A stretch of DNA of 64,000 bases from CAWJAP01 sp963834365 (GTDB lineage: Bacteria; Acidobacteriota; Vicinamibacteria; Vicinamibacterales; Vicinamibacteraceae), in contig CAWIBS010000024.1 of assembly GCA_963834365.1 (NCBI GenBank), forward strand, positions 87,658-151,657. Reading direction: 5' to 3'. Position numbers and translations under genes: made by a program. Numbering within the stretch: position 1 is the stretch's first letter; each line of letters opens with the position of its first letter. Below, in pieces: positions 8,892-19,063 of this stretch. The notes under the pieces are model-generated. The model made no database searches. It was given only the letters and a program-made list of their open reading frames with translations, and was not told the origin of the DNA.

Positions 8892-10557
8892 TCATGGACC
8901 CTTCGGTCGCGGCGCGCGAGCCAGCGTCTGCCGCGCCTGCGCATCGGCCGCGTCCCACGCGAGGAGCGCGCTCGCTTCAGCCACGGCCGCCGTCCAGTCG
9001 TTCGAGGTTTCGAGCAGTCGGACGAGCTCCCGCCGTGCCTCGAGCAAGCCGGGGCGCAACGAGATGGCACGGGTGAGCGACTGACGCGCTTGTTGCATCT
9101 CGCCTCGTGCCGCCAGCGCCCGGCCGAGTTGATAGTGCGCCGCCGCTTGCGCTGGATCGATGGTCACCACCTGACGCCATCGCGACTCCGCCGCCGGAAG
9201 GTCGCCCGTGTCTCGAAGCGCCAGGCCGAGCTGATAGTGCGCCGAGACCAGGTGAGGCGCCAGCTCGGTGGCCTCTCGCAACCGCGCGATGGCCGAAGCG
9301 CTTGGGCCCTTCTGCAAGTCCTTGACGGCAGCCTCGACGAGCAGCGCGGCCTGGCTGGAAGCGGAGGCTTCCGCATTGAGCCGGTCGATCGTGGCCCGCT
9401 CGCGCCTGGCCTCGTCCATTCGTCCAGCGCGTGCGAGCGTTTGCGCCAGCATGACGCGCGCCTCGACCAGCGTGGCATCGAGCTCGACGGCGCGTCCGAA
9501 CGCGGCCACCGCGTCCGGCACGGCGTTCAACTTGAGCAGCACGGTGCCGAGCAGATGATGCCCCTGCGCCGAATCGGGAAGGAGCGCGATGGACGCTCGC
9601 AGCTCCCCGGCAGCCGCCTCGTACGCTTCACGGTGCCGCAGGACGAGGCCGAGCGCGCGATGCGCCAGGGCGTGCGAGGGGTTGTTCACGAGCGCCGCAC
9701 GAAGCTGCGCTTCTGCCCGGTCGAAGTCGCCGGCGAGGCGCAACGCCAGGCCGAGCGCGTAGGGATACTCCGCGTCTTTCGTGTCGAGCTCGGCGGCGCG
9801 GGTCAGGCTCTGCACGGCCCTGTCAAATTGGCGGGTGTCCGCGAGCCGCTGGCCGAGTGCGAGGTGGTAGCGGGCCTGGGCCGGCTCGAGCCGGACGGCT
9901 GTTTCGAGCGCGGCCAGCGCAGGGTCGCTCGCCGGCTGGCCTGGCGAGGTCGCCTCGTCGAGCGCTCGGCGGGTCGCGAGGTGAAGTCCGAGGTTGTAGT
10001 GCGCCTCGGCCAGCCCCGGCGCCGCGGCCACGACCTGTCGCAGCAGAACAATCGCGCCGTCGAGATCGCCGACGCGTGCCGTCGCCGAGCTGAGGCCGTA
10101 GCGCGCCTCGAATCGAATCCGGCCGCAGGCGCAACGCCTCCAGATACGCCTCGATGGCGTCGTGGGGCTGGCCCGTGCGCTCGAGCGCGAGCCCGAGGTG
10201 AAAGTGTGCCTGCGCGAGGCGCGGATCGAGCCGAATCGCGTGCCGGAACTCGGCGAGAGCCGCGTCGATCTGCCCGCTGTCACCGAGGAGCACGCCGATG
10301 GCGTCGCGGGCGAGCGCGTCCGTGGGGTCGAGGGTGGCAGCCTCACGAAACGCCGCGAGCGCGGCCTTGACGTTGCCCTCGGTCGCGTGCTGCGCGCCCT
10401 GCCGGCGGCGTTCCTCGGCCCTCGTGGCCGACGCCGCGGCGTCCTGCGCGTCGTGTGGAGCGGCGGCTCGCGGGGCGGTCCCCAGCGCAAGCGCGAAACA
10501 AGCCGCAGATGCGGCCCTTGCGATCGCCGCCCGCCCACGCGTCGTTCGAGTCGTCAT
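8892..10557 (-). CDS. Secreted TPR-repeat protein A (one apparent frameshift near 10108)
   Basis: The corrected product is 554 residues from ATG 10557. The signal segment is AAIARAASAACFALALGTAP. About 12 tetratricopeptide repeats follow, for example VKAALAAFREAATLDPTDAL, AHYNLGLHLATRR, HHLLGTVLLKLNAVPDAVAA and AHYQLGRALAARGEMQQA. An extra base near 10108 splits the frame (LRLRPDS|FEARYGL). TPR arrays mediate protein contacts. The position behind the TonB receptor and TPR protein B suggests a periplasmic partner of that system. It is the last gene of the probable three-gene operon, separated from protein B by 114 bp that contain REP-like hairpins. Confidence 0.78.
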
Positions 10558-10600
10558 GACAGGCGCCGAAGCAGGGTGAACGGAGATTGCCCGACATGGC

Positions 10601-10648
10601 GGGACAGCCCTTCAGGGCTGTCTTCCCCGACAGGGCTGAAGCCCTGTC
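10601..10648. repeat. Two adjacent REP-like hairpins (GGGCT/AGCCC core)
   Basis: The first hairpin is GACAGCCC-TTCA-GGGCTGTC (10603-10622). The second is GACAGGGCT-GA-AGCCCTGTC (10629-10648) with 9-bp arms and a 2-nt loop. They lie between the two TPR genes. A related palindrome with the same GGGCTTCAGCCC core recurs at 18970-18989. They could attenuate transcription into the distal gene or be dispersed palindromic repeats. Confidence 0.65.
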
Positions 10649-10671
10649 CCACCCCGGTGGGGGAGCCCTCC

Positions 10672-12279
10672 TCAGCGACTCGAACGGCCGTCCTTCGACG
10701 CGGTGCCATCTCGGACGAGGCGCAGCACGATCCGCTTCATCTCACGGTCGGGGTCGCCGCCGCGCTCCTCCGCGTTCAGCTGACTCACCCGCGCGAGCAG
10801 CTCGCGCGCGCGCGTCGTCTGGCCGGATCGCTGATAGGCCTGGCCGAGCACGTAAACAGGCGCCGCGTTGCCCGGGTCGAGCGCGACCGCCTGTTCGAGG
10901 TTCGCGATGGCCTCGGTCACCTGGTTGCGCTTCAAGAGGATCTTCCCGAGCTCGGCGCGCGCGCCGGCGAGCTGCGGGTCCAGCGTGACCGCCGATTCGA
11001 GCGCCTCGACCACCTCGTTCCCGGCATCGGTCACCGGGTCGACGCCCGCGCGCAGGAGCGCGAGGGCGAGCATGTAGGGGAGCACCGCGTTGACTGGGCC
11101 GGCGGCGACCCGCTCGCGGAGCAGGCCGATGGCCTTGTCGGTGCGACCGGTCTGCATCCACGCCATCGCGAGCGCAATGTACGGCACCGGCTGGCGCGGG
11201 TCCAGCGTGCGCGCGCGGTCGAACGCGGCTTGGGCCTCGCCGACGAGCCCCTGCATCGCGAGGAGGACGCCGCGCTGCAGGTGCAGCGGGACCGACGAGG
11301 GACGTTGGCCGAGCCCGATGTCGACAATCTCCAACCCCAGCTCGTAGTTCTCGTGATCGAGGGCGATGAGCGCGAGATCGATGTAGTTGTCCTCAGCCTG
11401 CGGATCCAGGCGCGTCGCGGTGCGGAGCGCGTCGTACGCCTGTTGTACCCGGCCTGCCTTGACGTAGGCCTGGGCGAGGAGATTGTGCAGCTCCGCCGGC
11501 TGCACGCCTTCGGCGACCAACGCCTCACCCGCGGCGATGGCCGCCTCGGCGTCGCCGCCTTCGACGAGCATGAGCACGTGGTTGTAGGCGGCTGCGTACC
11601 GATCCCGGTATGTCGTCTTCGCCCGGGCGAAGAAGCGCGCCGCATCCGCATAGGCCTTGCGCTGCCCGAGGACGACGCCGGCAGCGAAGGAGCGGCTCGA
11701 ATCCCGGGCCGTGAGCGCGTCGAGGAGCGCGACGGCATCGGTTCGGCGGTCCGCGGCGAGCAGACTGGCAGCGTGGTGAAGCGCCCAGTCAGGGTGGTCG
11801 AGGGTGCGATCGCGGGCCTGCTCGAAGTGGACGAGAGCCGCCGTCAGATCGCCGCGGGCGAACGCCATCTCGGCGACGTGCACGTGCGAGATGGCATCGC
11901 CCGGGACCTGCCGCAGGACGCGCTCGAAATGGGTGGCCGCGGCGTCGTGCCGGCCGAGCGAGAACTCGTTCACCGCGAGGTTCTTCCGCGCCGGGTGGAA
12001 GTCGGGATCGATCGCGAGGGCCGCGGCGAAGCGCGCGTTGGCTTCGTCGAGACGGCCTGCGCCCGTGAGCGCGATCCCGAACAGATTCAGGGCCCGCAGG
12101 TCGCGCGGCGTCCTGGCGAGCCACGGCGCGAGCAACTCGATGGCCGCCGCGAACTCGTGCCGCTGGATGTGAGCCGTGGCGCAGTCGAGCGGGCTGCTCG
12201 CGCACTCCGTGGCCGCCCGGACGCTGCCGGGCGTGCAGGACAACAAGACCACGAAGCCCGAGATGAGCAGGCGCGACAT
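10672..12279 (-). CDS. Secreted TPR-repeat protein B
   Basis: An intact 535-residue protein. The N-terminus (MSRLLISGFVVLLSCTPGSV) has a signal peptide, and the cysteine at residue 15 suggests a possible lipobox (LLSC). About a dozen TPR units fill the rest, among them ALNLFGIALTGAGRLDEANA, NLLAQAYVKAGRVQQAYDAL, LGKILLKRNQVTEAIANLEQ and VLGQAYQRSGQTTRARELLA. It starts 64 bp after the TonB receptor gene on the same strand. A role as periplasmic or outer-membrane-anchored scaffold for that receptor is inferred from context only. Confidence 0.85.
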   Translation of the reverse strand: MSRLLISGFVVLLSCTPGSVRAATECASSPLDCATAHIQRHEFAAAIELLAPWLARTPRDLRALNLFGIALTGAGRLDEANARFAAALAIDPDFHPARKNLAVNEFSLGRHDAAATHFERVLRQVPGDAISHVHVAEMAFARGDLTAALVHFEQARDRTLDHPDWALHHAASLLAADRRTDAVALLDALTARDSSRSFAAGVVLGQRKAYADAARFFARAKTTYRDRYAAAYNHVLMLVEGGDAEAAIAAGEALVAEGVQPAELHNLLAQAYVKAGRVQQAYDALRTATRLDPQAEDNYIDLALIALDHENYELGLEIVDIGLGQRPSSVPLHLQRGVLLAMQGLVGEAQAAFDRARTLDPRQPVPYIALAMAWMQTGRTDKAIGLLRERVAAGPVNAVLPYMLALALLRAGVDPVTDAGNEVVEALESAVTLDPQLAGARAELGKILLKRNQVTEAIANLEQAVALDPGNAAPVYVLGQAYQRSGQTTRARELLARVSQLNAEERGGDPDREMKRIVLRLVRDGTASKDGRSSR

Positions 12280-12343
12280 GAGGCGAGCCGTCCGCCGGGG
12301 CCGGGCCGGCCCCCCACGGCGGCTGCCGGCGATGACCCGGCCC

Positions 12344-15300
12344 TCAGAACGAGAAGCGGACCGCGAACTGCAGAATACGCCCGGGCAGCGCCTGCGTCGA
12401 GCGCCCGAACAGCGAGCTCGTCATGTTGCTGTCGGGGTTCGCCAGGTTCGTGTTGTTGAACGCGTTGAACGCCTCGATCCGCAGCTGGACCTGGGAGCCC
12501 GGTCCGAGCATCTGGGGGGCGCCTATCGACTTGGCCAGCACGAAGTCGACATTGAAGTACCCCGGACCCCGGAACGTGTTGCGTCCCAGCGCCCCCGCCA
12601 CTCCGGGCGCGGGAGTCGGGAAATCCGACGGCACGAAGATGCCGCTCAGGAAGTCGTCGTTCGACAGGCCATCGAGGGAACTGCCGAACGATGGAATGTC
12701 GGGCCGGTCGTTGGCGAAGTTGTCCGCGTTGTAGTCGCAGCCGTTGTTGCCGACGATCGCGCCCGACGCATTGCGAACCGGCGCGAACGCCCGGCCGTTG
12801 CAGACGACCGTGAACGGCGTCCCGCTTTGCCCGACGAGGACACCTGCCAGCTGCCAGCCGCCGGCGATGGCCTTGAGCACGCCCGACTCCGGACTCGGCA
12901 GCATCCAGTTCGCGGAGACGGCGAACTTCTGACTGACATCGAAATCGGCCGGGCCCTTCTCCTGATCGGGCGGGCCGTACGCATCCGGACGCGAGGGCGC
13001 GGAGAACGTACTCGCAAAGTCCGTGGCCTTCCCGAACGTATAGGCCGCGCCAAACTGTATCTGCGCGCGGTTGACTTTGAGCGCAAGCGTGCCGCCGTGG
13101 TACGCGACTCTCATCGCTCGCGTCCGTGTAGTTGATCGCCGCGAAGCCCGGAAGGATGCCGTCGAAGCGCGCGTCGAAGAGATCGCCGTTGAACCGGTTG
13201 ATGTCCCACTTGCGGTACGCGAGTCTCCCGCGGGAGCCGATGTAGTCAGCCTCGACGGCCACCGATCGCCCGACGGCGCGCTGCACGCCGACGAACCAGT
13301 TGTCGAGATACATCGTGTCGATGTTGGGGTCGACCACGTGGACCAGCCCACGTCCGTTGATGAGCCCGCCATGCTCGTTCAGCCCACCGGTCAATCCCGC
13401 CGGCCGCGGGTAGTTGTAGGGCATCTCGAGACTCTGGCCCAGGCCGAACACGGGCCGAACGACCGGATCGTTGGTCGTCGCCGTCGTCGTACCGAAGCCG
13501 GGCAGGTTGAGGTATTCCGAGTCCCAGATCTGATTCGACATGCGCTCGAAGGAGCGCCCCCATCCGACGCGAATCGACATGATGGCCTGGTTCGTGGGGT
13601 CCCAGGCGAGGCTCAACCGCGGCGCGAACGTGTGTTGACCGCCGCTCCAGAGGCCGTCTTCGAGGTAGTACTTCCGTTCGAGGACCCGTGCGCTCGCGAG
13701 CCGCGTGCGCAGATCGCCGCTGTCGGTCGTGAACTCGATGTTGGCCATCGGGCCGGACGTGTCGGAGATGTTCAGGAAGCCCTCGTAGCGGAGACCCAGG
13801 TTCAGCGTCAGGTTCGGCCTGACCTTCCAGTCGTTCTGCACGAAGCCAGAGACCGACTGCGTGCGGTGGAATCGCGTGAGCCGCAGCACTTCGCCGCCCG
13901 TGCGCCGGATCGATGGCGAGATTGCTCTGGCTGAACGGCGCATCCGCCCCGAAATCGAAGACGCTGTTGAACCCATAGGTCGGCCGGTTGTAGGTCCGCG
14001 ACGCCTCGTTGTCGGCGTGCTCGCGCGTATAGGCGCCGCCCATCTTCAAGCTGTGCGAGCCGCGCGTCCACGTGACCACGTCGCGCCATTCGAAGCTGTT
14101 CTGCACGAACTCGTTCGGTCCGAAGCCGGCCTGATAGCCGACGATCCCGGTCACCGTGATGCCGGGCACGTCGGGCCGGGGATTGGTCAGCTCACCCCAC
14201 GGGCGCACCCAGGAGAACGACGCTTCGTTCACCATGCTCGGCGACAGCACCTTGGTCCAGTTGGTGTTGAAGTGCATGCTGTTGGTCGGCGACGGCGCCG
14301 TGAACGCCGGATACACGCTCGGCTCCCCGAAGCCCACCTTTTCGGTCGTCGTGCGATTGAACGATCCGTACAGGCGATCGCGTCCCTCGTTGAAGTTGTG
14401 ATCGACGCGCGCCGTCCACTGCAGCCCGTTGCGGGGCGAGGTCTCGTTCCACGTGCCTTCGCCCGTGACCGGGAGGTTGCACGGGATCTGTCCGACGGAC
14501 GAGTTGATGAGCGCGCTGCCCGTACAGCTCGACGACAGAAGCTGGCCGGCGGTCCGGAAGTTGCGATCCGGCGCGAACGACGCCGGGAAGTTCGACAGGA
14601 TGTAGGTCGAGACGTTGTTCGGCCGGTTCTGCTCCATGAAGCGGGTGAACTCCGGCGTGATGATCGCGGACGCACGGCTGATCGCGACGTCCGAGCGGAG
14701 CACGTCGCCCGAGGTGAAGAAGAACGTCCGATCCTTCGCGACCGGTCCGCCGACGCCCCAGGAGACCTCGTGGCGTCCGAAGTCGGGGTGCGTGAACCCC
14801 GTGGTTCGCTCCTGGAAGTAGTTCTTTTCCTGGAGCGCGTCGTTCGAGAAGTAGTAGCCGGCGCTCCCGTGCAGCGTGTTCGTCCCGCTCTTCGTGATGA
14901 CGTTGACGAGGACCGAGCCGTTGCGGCCGTACTCGGCGGTGAAGTTGTTGACCGAGACACGCACCTCCGAGACGCTCTCGGCGTTCGGGTTGATGTTCAC
15001 CACGCCGCTGCGCTGGCTCGAGCTGACGGTGGAGGAGTCGATGAGGAAGTTGTTCGACTCGGTCCGCGCGCCGTTGGCATTCATGTTCACGCCGAACTCG
15101 TTGTTGTAGAGGTCGGCATTCGATTGCGCGTAGGCCTGGCCGCCGCCGGTCGCACGACCGGTCACGCCGGGCGTCAGCACGACGAGGTTGAAGAAGTTGC
15201 GCCCGATGAGCGGCAGCTCCTTGACCTGGTTCTCCTCGATCAGGCCCGACACGCGGCCCTGCGCCGTCTCGATGAGCGGCGTCCGGGCGTTGACGGTGAC

Positions 15301-15656
15301 TTGCTCCTCCGTCGTGCCGACTTCCAGCGTCGAGGTTGATCGTCTTGGTTTCGGCCGCCTGCAGTCTGACGTGCTCCTGCACGGCGGTCTTGAATCCGGT
15401 GAGCGAGACGCGGAGCGGTGTAGAGGCCTCCGCCGAGCGCCGGGAACCGGTAGTACCCCGTAGCGGTCGTCACGACCGACTGGGTGATGCCGGTCTCTTC
15501 GTTGACCAGCGTCACGGTGGCACCCGGCACGATGCTGTTGCTGGTGTCGGTGACCGTGCCTTCGAGCGCGCTGGCGAACTGGGCCGCGGCGGTGCGCGGC
15601 AGACCAACGGCGATGATGAGCGTGCAGGCGGCAAACAGTCCGAGGCGGGTGCGCAT
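12344..15656 (-). CDS. Oar-like TonB-dependent receptor with N-terminal Ig-like domain (four apparent frameshifts)
   Basis: After removing one extra base near 15410, 15328, 13902 and 13109, the frame encodes 1102 residues from ATG 15656. It begins with a signal peptide (MRTRLGLFAACTLIIAVGLP). A carboxypeptidase-regulatory-like domain follows (ALEGTVTDTSNSIVPGATVT, GYYRFPALGGGLYTA). The plug is LEVGTTEEQVTV, GRNFFNLVVLTPGV, NNFTAEYGRNGSVLVNVITK. A long beta-barrel ends in FAVRFSF, the C-terminal aromatic typical of outer-membrane proteins. Oar-like receptors of Acidobacteriota probably import large organic ligands. It heads the operon with TPR proteins B and A. The upstream region shared with the CRTAC1 gene carries two TTGGCCAA palindromes. 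Confidence 0.85.
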
Positions 15657-15837
15657 GCGAACTCCTTGCGATCTCTGGCCAGAGCGGCGCAAGGTCGGGG
15701 TGGGGCCGACCCGGGAACATGCCTGCGACGACAGCGGACGATCCGCTGCCGGCTCTGGCTTTTGATTACTCGTGACGGTCGGGGCGGAACGTATATCGTA
15801 TATGACCTGTTGTCAAGCCTCTTTTGACACATCAGTC

Positions 15838-15849
15838 GTTTGGCCAAAC
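15838..15849. promoter_or_regulatory. GTTTGGCCAAAC palindrome, candidate operator
   Basis: A perfect 12-bp palindrome in the divergent region between the TonB receptor and the CRTAC1 protein. A second TTGGCCAA palindrome at 15914-15921 overlaps the start of the CRTAC1 gene. Their centres are 74 bp apart, close to seven helical turns, as in looping repressors. The surrounding DNA is AT-richer than the rest of the window (for example GTATATCGTATATG at about 15791), fitting a promoter zone. Confidence 0.5.
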
Positions 15850-15907
15850 AACTTGCTCACAGCAGCTCATCTTTATCGCCTTCGTTTGACTGGGAACCTG
15901 CCTGGAG

Positions 15908-17779
15908 TTGAAATTGGCCAAACCTCTTAGCGGTGTGGGTGGTGTGAAAACGACCGGCGTGCCAGCCGACCATCGGTCGAATCGACGCAGATGGCTGGCG
16001 CTGATTCCCTTGATCCTGAGCGGCTGGGTGGTTGTCGAGGCATACCAGGGTATGGCGGCCCCTCGGCCGTCTCCTCGCCCCGTGCCGCGCATCGAGACCG
16101 ACCTGCCTCCGATCACCGTGGCTTTCGCGGACGTGGCCGAAGCCGCGGGGCTCACCGCGCCGAACGTCTCGGGCGATCCGCAGCGCAAGCGCTATCTGCT
16201 CGAAACCACCGGGAGCGGCGTGGCCATCTTCGACGCGGATGGCGACGAGCTCATGGACGTCTTGCTCGTCAACGGGACGACGCTGGACGGTCGCGACGGA
16301 GCTCGAGGCGCGGCGTCGGACGCTGGGAGCGCCTCGACGAGTCATCTCTACCGCAATCGCGGCGGCCTCCGCTTCGAGGATGTCAGCGGCCCGAGCGGAT
16401 TCACGAAGGTCGGCTGGGGTCAGGGCGTCTGCGCAGCCGACTACGATGCCGATGGCGACGCCGACCTGTTCGTCACCTATTACGGGCAGAGCGTGCTCTA
16501 TGGCAACGACGGACGCGGGCGCTTCGCGGACGTCACAGCCGCGGCTGGTCTTCCCGCAACCGGGACGCGCTGGGATACCGGGTGCTCCTGGTTCGACTAC
16601 GACCTCGATGGGCATCTCGATCTCGTCGTGACGTCGTATCTCGAGTTCGACCGGACGCGCGTGCCGGAGCCCGGCGCCGGCACGCACTGTCTGTGGAAGG
16701 GTGTGCCGGTCATGTGCGGTCCGCGCGGCCTGCCCTTCGCTCGGCAGCGGCTCTTTCGCAACGGCGGCAACGGACGCTTCGTCGACGTGTCGGCGGCGGC
16801 CGGAATCGGAGCGATCAAGGGGTGCTACGGCTTCACGGTCGTGGCGTCGGATTTCGACAACGACCGGTATCCGGACCTCTACGTGGCCTGCGATTCCACG
16901 CCGAGCCTGCTGTTTCGCAACCGCGGCGACGGCACGTTCGAGGAGAACGGTCTGCTCGCCGGCGCGGCGCTCAACGAGGACGGCCAGGAGCAGGGCGGCA
17001 TGGGCGTGGCGGTCGCCGACTACGACGAGGACGGCGACCTCGACATCGTCAAGACGAACTTCAGCGACGACATCCCGAACGTCTATCACAACACCGGCCA
17101 GGGCGTGTTCGAAGATCGCGTGCTGCGATCCGGACTGGGCGGCTACATGCAGTACGTCGGCTGGGGCGTCCACCTCATGGACGTCGATCACGACGGGCTC
17201 CGCGATCTCCTCATGGTGAACGGGCACGTGTATCCCGAAGCGGAGCGCAGCCCGGATGTCGGCTTTCGCCAGCCGAGGCTGCTCTACTGGCACGTCGGGG
17301 GTGGCCGCTTCAAGGACGTGTCGAGCGGCGCCGGGGCCGGTGTGACGGCCGCGTGGTCGTCGCGCGGATCGGCGGCCGGTGATCTGGACAACGACGGCCG
17401 GCTCGAGGTCGTGATCAACAATCTCGGCGGACGCCCGAGCCTGCTGGCGAACCAGGCGCCGCAGAAGGCCTGGCTGCTCGTGCGTTCGGTGGGCCGGGCC
17501 CCCAACCGCGACGCCATCGGGGCGCGCGTCACGGTCGTCGCCGGAGACCGGCGCGTCTCGGGCGACGTGCAAACGGGCACGAGCTTCCTCTCGCAGAACG
17601 ACCCCCGCGTGCACGTCGGCCTGGGCTCGTCGCGGACCTACGACCGCATCGAGGTGCGCTGGCCGCGTGGCGACCGTGAGGTGTTTCCGGGTGGCGCGGC
17701 GAATCAGGTCGTGACGATCAGGCAGGGCAGCGGATCGCCGGTCTCACCCTCGTCCACGGGCCAGGCCGTGGTGCCGTGA
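15908..17779 (+). CDS. CRTAC1-like FG-GAP/VCBS repeat protein with ASPIC/UnbV domain
   Basis: An intact 623-residue secreted protein starting at TTG 15908 (CTGGAG just upstream). The N-terminal anchor or signal is RRWLALIPLILSGWVVVEAY. Calcium-binding FG-GAP/VCBS repeats follow: IFDADGDELMDVLLVNG, DYDADGDADLFVTYYG, DYDLDGHLDLVVTSY, DFDNDRYPDLYVACDS, DYDEDGDLDIVKTNF and DLDNDGRLEVVINN. The ASPIC/UnbV domain closes the protein (NRDAIGARVTVVAGDRR, RIEVRWPRGDREVF). This beta-propeller fold is extracytoplasmic and binds ligand or protein through Ca2+ loops. It is divergent from the TonB-receptor operon, and such proteins often accompany Oar-like receptors and TPR proteins, so a binding partner role is likely. 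Confidence 0.88.
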   Translation: MKLAKPLSGVGGVKTTGVPADHRSNRRRWLALIPLILSGWVVVEAYQGMAAPRPSPRPVPRIETDLPPITVAFADVAEAAGLTAPNVSGDPQRKRYLLETTGSGVAIFDADGDELMDVLLVNGTTLDGRDGARGAASDAGSASTSHLYRNRGGLRFEDVSGPSGFTKVGWGQGVCAADYDADGDADLFVTYYGQSVLYGNDGRGRFADVTAAAGLPATGTRWDTGCSWFDYDLDGHLDLVVTSYLEFDRTRVPEPGAGTHCLWKGVPVMCGPRGLPFARQRLFRNGGNGRFVDVSAAAGIGAIKGCYGFTVVASDFDNDRYPDLYVACDSTPSLLFRNRGDGTFEENGLLAGAALNEDGQEQGGMGVAVADYDEDGDLDIVKTNFSDDIPNVYHNTGQGVFEDRVLRSGLGGYMQYVGWGVHLMDVDHDGLRDLLMVNGHVYPEAERSPDVGFRQPRLLYWHVGGGRFKDVSSGAGAGVTAAWSSRGSAAGDLDNDGRLEVVINNLGGRPSLLANQAPQKAWLLVRSVGRAPNRDAIGARVTVVAGDRRVSGDVQTGTSFLSQNDPRVHVGLGSSRTYDRIEVRWPRGDREVFPGGAANQVVTIRQGSGSPVSPSSTGQAVVP

Positions 17780-17986
17780 ATTGCGACGGCGTCGCGCGGT
17801 GCCGGCAGTTCGGCGTGTGCGGCGGCGATTCCAGCAGCCGATCGCGCGCGGCATCGGGCGATTCATCCCGCTGAAGTCACAGGCCCGCTGCAAGAACGCC
17901 GTTCAGCTCCGTTCTTCGGACAACGGCGCCGTGAACGCCCGGAAGGGCCCGGACGCCTTGATGGTTGTGCCACCTGGAGGCGTCCG

Positions 17987-18961
17987 ATGACATCACGTGC
18001 GTTCGTTGCCGGTTTTCTCCTTCTCTCAGCGGCCTGCGCGCGAACGGACGCGCCCCCACCGATCGCGGGAACTTCGCATGCGCTCAGCTTCAAAGCGCCG
18101 GCCGCCGAAGCGACCGTCGACCAGCGCTCGTCACGGCCGGGTGGCCGGCAAGCCGCTGCGATGACGACCGAGAGCTTCCGCCGGATGGCACCGCAGCAAC
18201 CCGTCGATCCGATCTCGTATCTCGCGTACGCCTACGCCATGAGCCTCGAGCTGCCGGGCGATCACCTGGCCCGCACGATGGACGCGCACGCGGCCGCGTG
18301 TCGTGCGGCGGGCCTGCGCGTCTGCCAGGTGGTCACCGCCCAGCGTGAAGGCGACCCGGCGAGCCACGTCCGTGGGACGCTGTCGCTGCGCGCCGAGCCC
18401 CGGTGGCTGGAGCGCTTCATGACCAATGTGGATGGCGACGCGCGCGGCGCCGGCGGCCGTCTCGTGTCGAAGTCGACGACGACCGAGGACTTGACCCGGG
18501 CCATCATCGACACGGAAGCCGCGCTTCGCGCGAAGCGGACGCTGCGCGGCCGCCTCGAACAGCTCCTCGCCAGCCGTCCGGGCAAGCTGGCCGACCTCCT
18601 CGAGGTCGAGCGGGAGCTGGCGCGCGTGCAGACCGAGATCGATTCGACCGACTCCAACCTCGCGGCGATGCGCACCCGCGTGGCGATGTCGGAGCTGACC
18701 GTTCTCTACGCGTCGGCCGCCCGCGCCGTGGCCGGCGACACGTTCGCCCCCCTCCACAGGGCCGTGTCGAGCTTCATTGGCACCGCGATCCATGGGGTGG
18801 CGGCAATCGTGACGATCGTCGCCATGGCGCTGCCGTGGGCGATCGTCAGCCTGCTGGCGGCGTGGGTGATCCTGTGGTCGCTGCGACGGCGCGCCACGGA
18901 CATCGGCAGCCCGGAACCGCCATCCTCGGTGATCGAGCCACCGTCCCCGTCGAATGCATGA
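17987..18961 (+). CDS. DUF4349 domain lipoprotein
   Basis: A 324-residue protein with a lipoprotein signal (RAFVAGFLLLSAACA; cysteine near residue 17). A DUF4349 region follows: HVRGTLSLRAEPRWLERFM, GGRLVSKSTTTEDLTRAIID. A coiled coil (TLRGRLEQLLASRPGKLADL, VERELARVQTEIDSTDSNLA) comes before a C-terminal membrane helix (AAIVTIVAMALPWAIVSLLA) with a basic stop-transfer segment (RRRATD). The family is a membrane-anchored envelope protein of unknown function. The gene stands alone, with the REP-like palindrome 18970-18989 right behind it. Confidence 0.83.
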   Translation: MTSRAFVAGFLLLSAACARTDAPPPIAGTSHALSFKAPAAEATVDQRSSRPGGRQAAAMTTESFRRMAPQQPVDPISYLAYAYAMSLELPGDHLARTMDAHAAACRAAGLRVCQVVTAQREGDPASHVRGTLSLRAEPRWLERFMTNVDGDARGAGGRLVSKSTTTEDLTRAIIDTEAALRAKRTLRGRLEQLLASRPGKLADLLEVERELARVQTEIDSTDSNLAAMRTRVAMSELTVLYASAARAVAGDTFAPLHRAVSSFIGTAIHGVAAIVTIVAMALPWAIVSLLAAWVILWSLRRRATDIGSPEPPSSVIEPPSPSNA

Positions 18962-18969
18962 TTCAGGAG

Positions 18970-18989
18970 GGCGGGGCTTCAGCCCCGCC
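18970..18989. repeat. REP-like palindrome GGCGGGGCT-TC-AGCCCCGCC
   Basis: Perfect 9-bp arms with a 2-nt loop, 8 bp after the DUF4349 stop codon. It shares the GGGCTTCAGCCC core with the hairpins at 10601-10648. It may terminate transcription from the left or be one of a dispersed family of extragenic palindromes. Confidence 0.65.
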
Positions 18990-19063
18990 GATCTCGGCCG
19001 CCGGAGGCTGGTACGGATGGGCTCTGGTAAACCCTGCGCCGACTGGATACGTCCAAGTCAGTC

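Noticed and set aside
5836..9084. 1082-codon open frame on the plus strand
   Set aside because: It lies antisense to the molybdenum hydroxylase genes, is rich in Arg, Ala and Pro and shows no domain. It is a shadow of GC-rich coding sequence; only its 3' part contains the transposase remnant.
10162..12459. 765-codon plus-strand frame
   Set aside because: Antisense to the two TPR genes, without motifs or start context; a codon-bias artefact.
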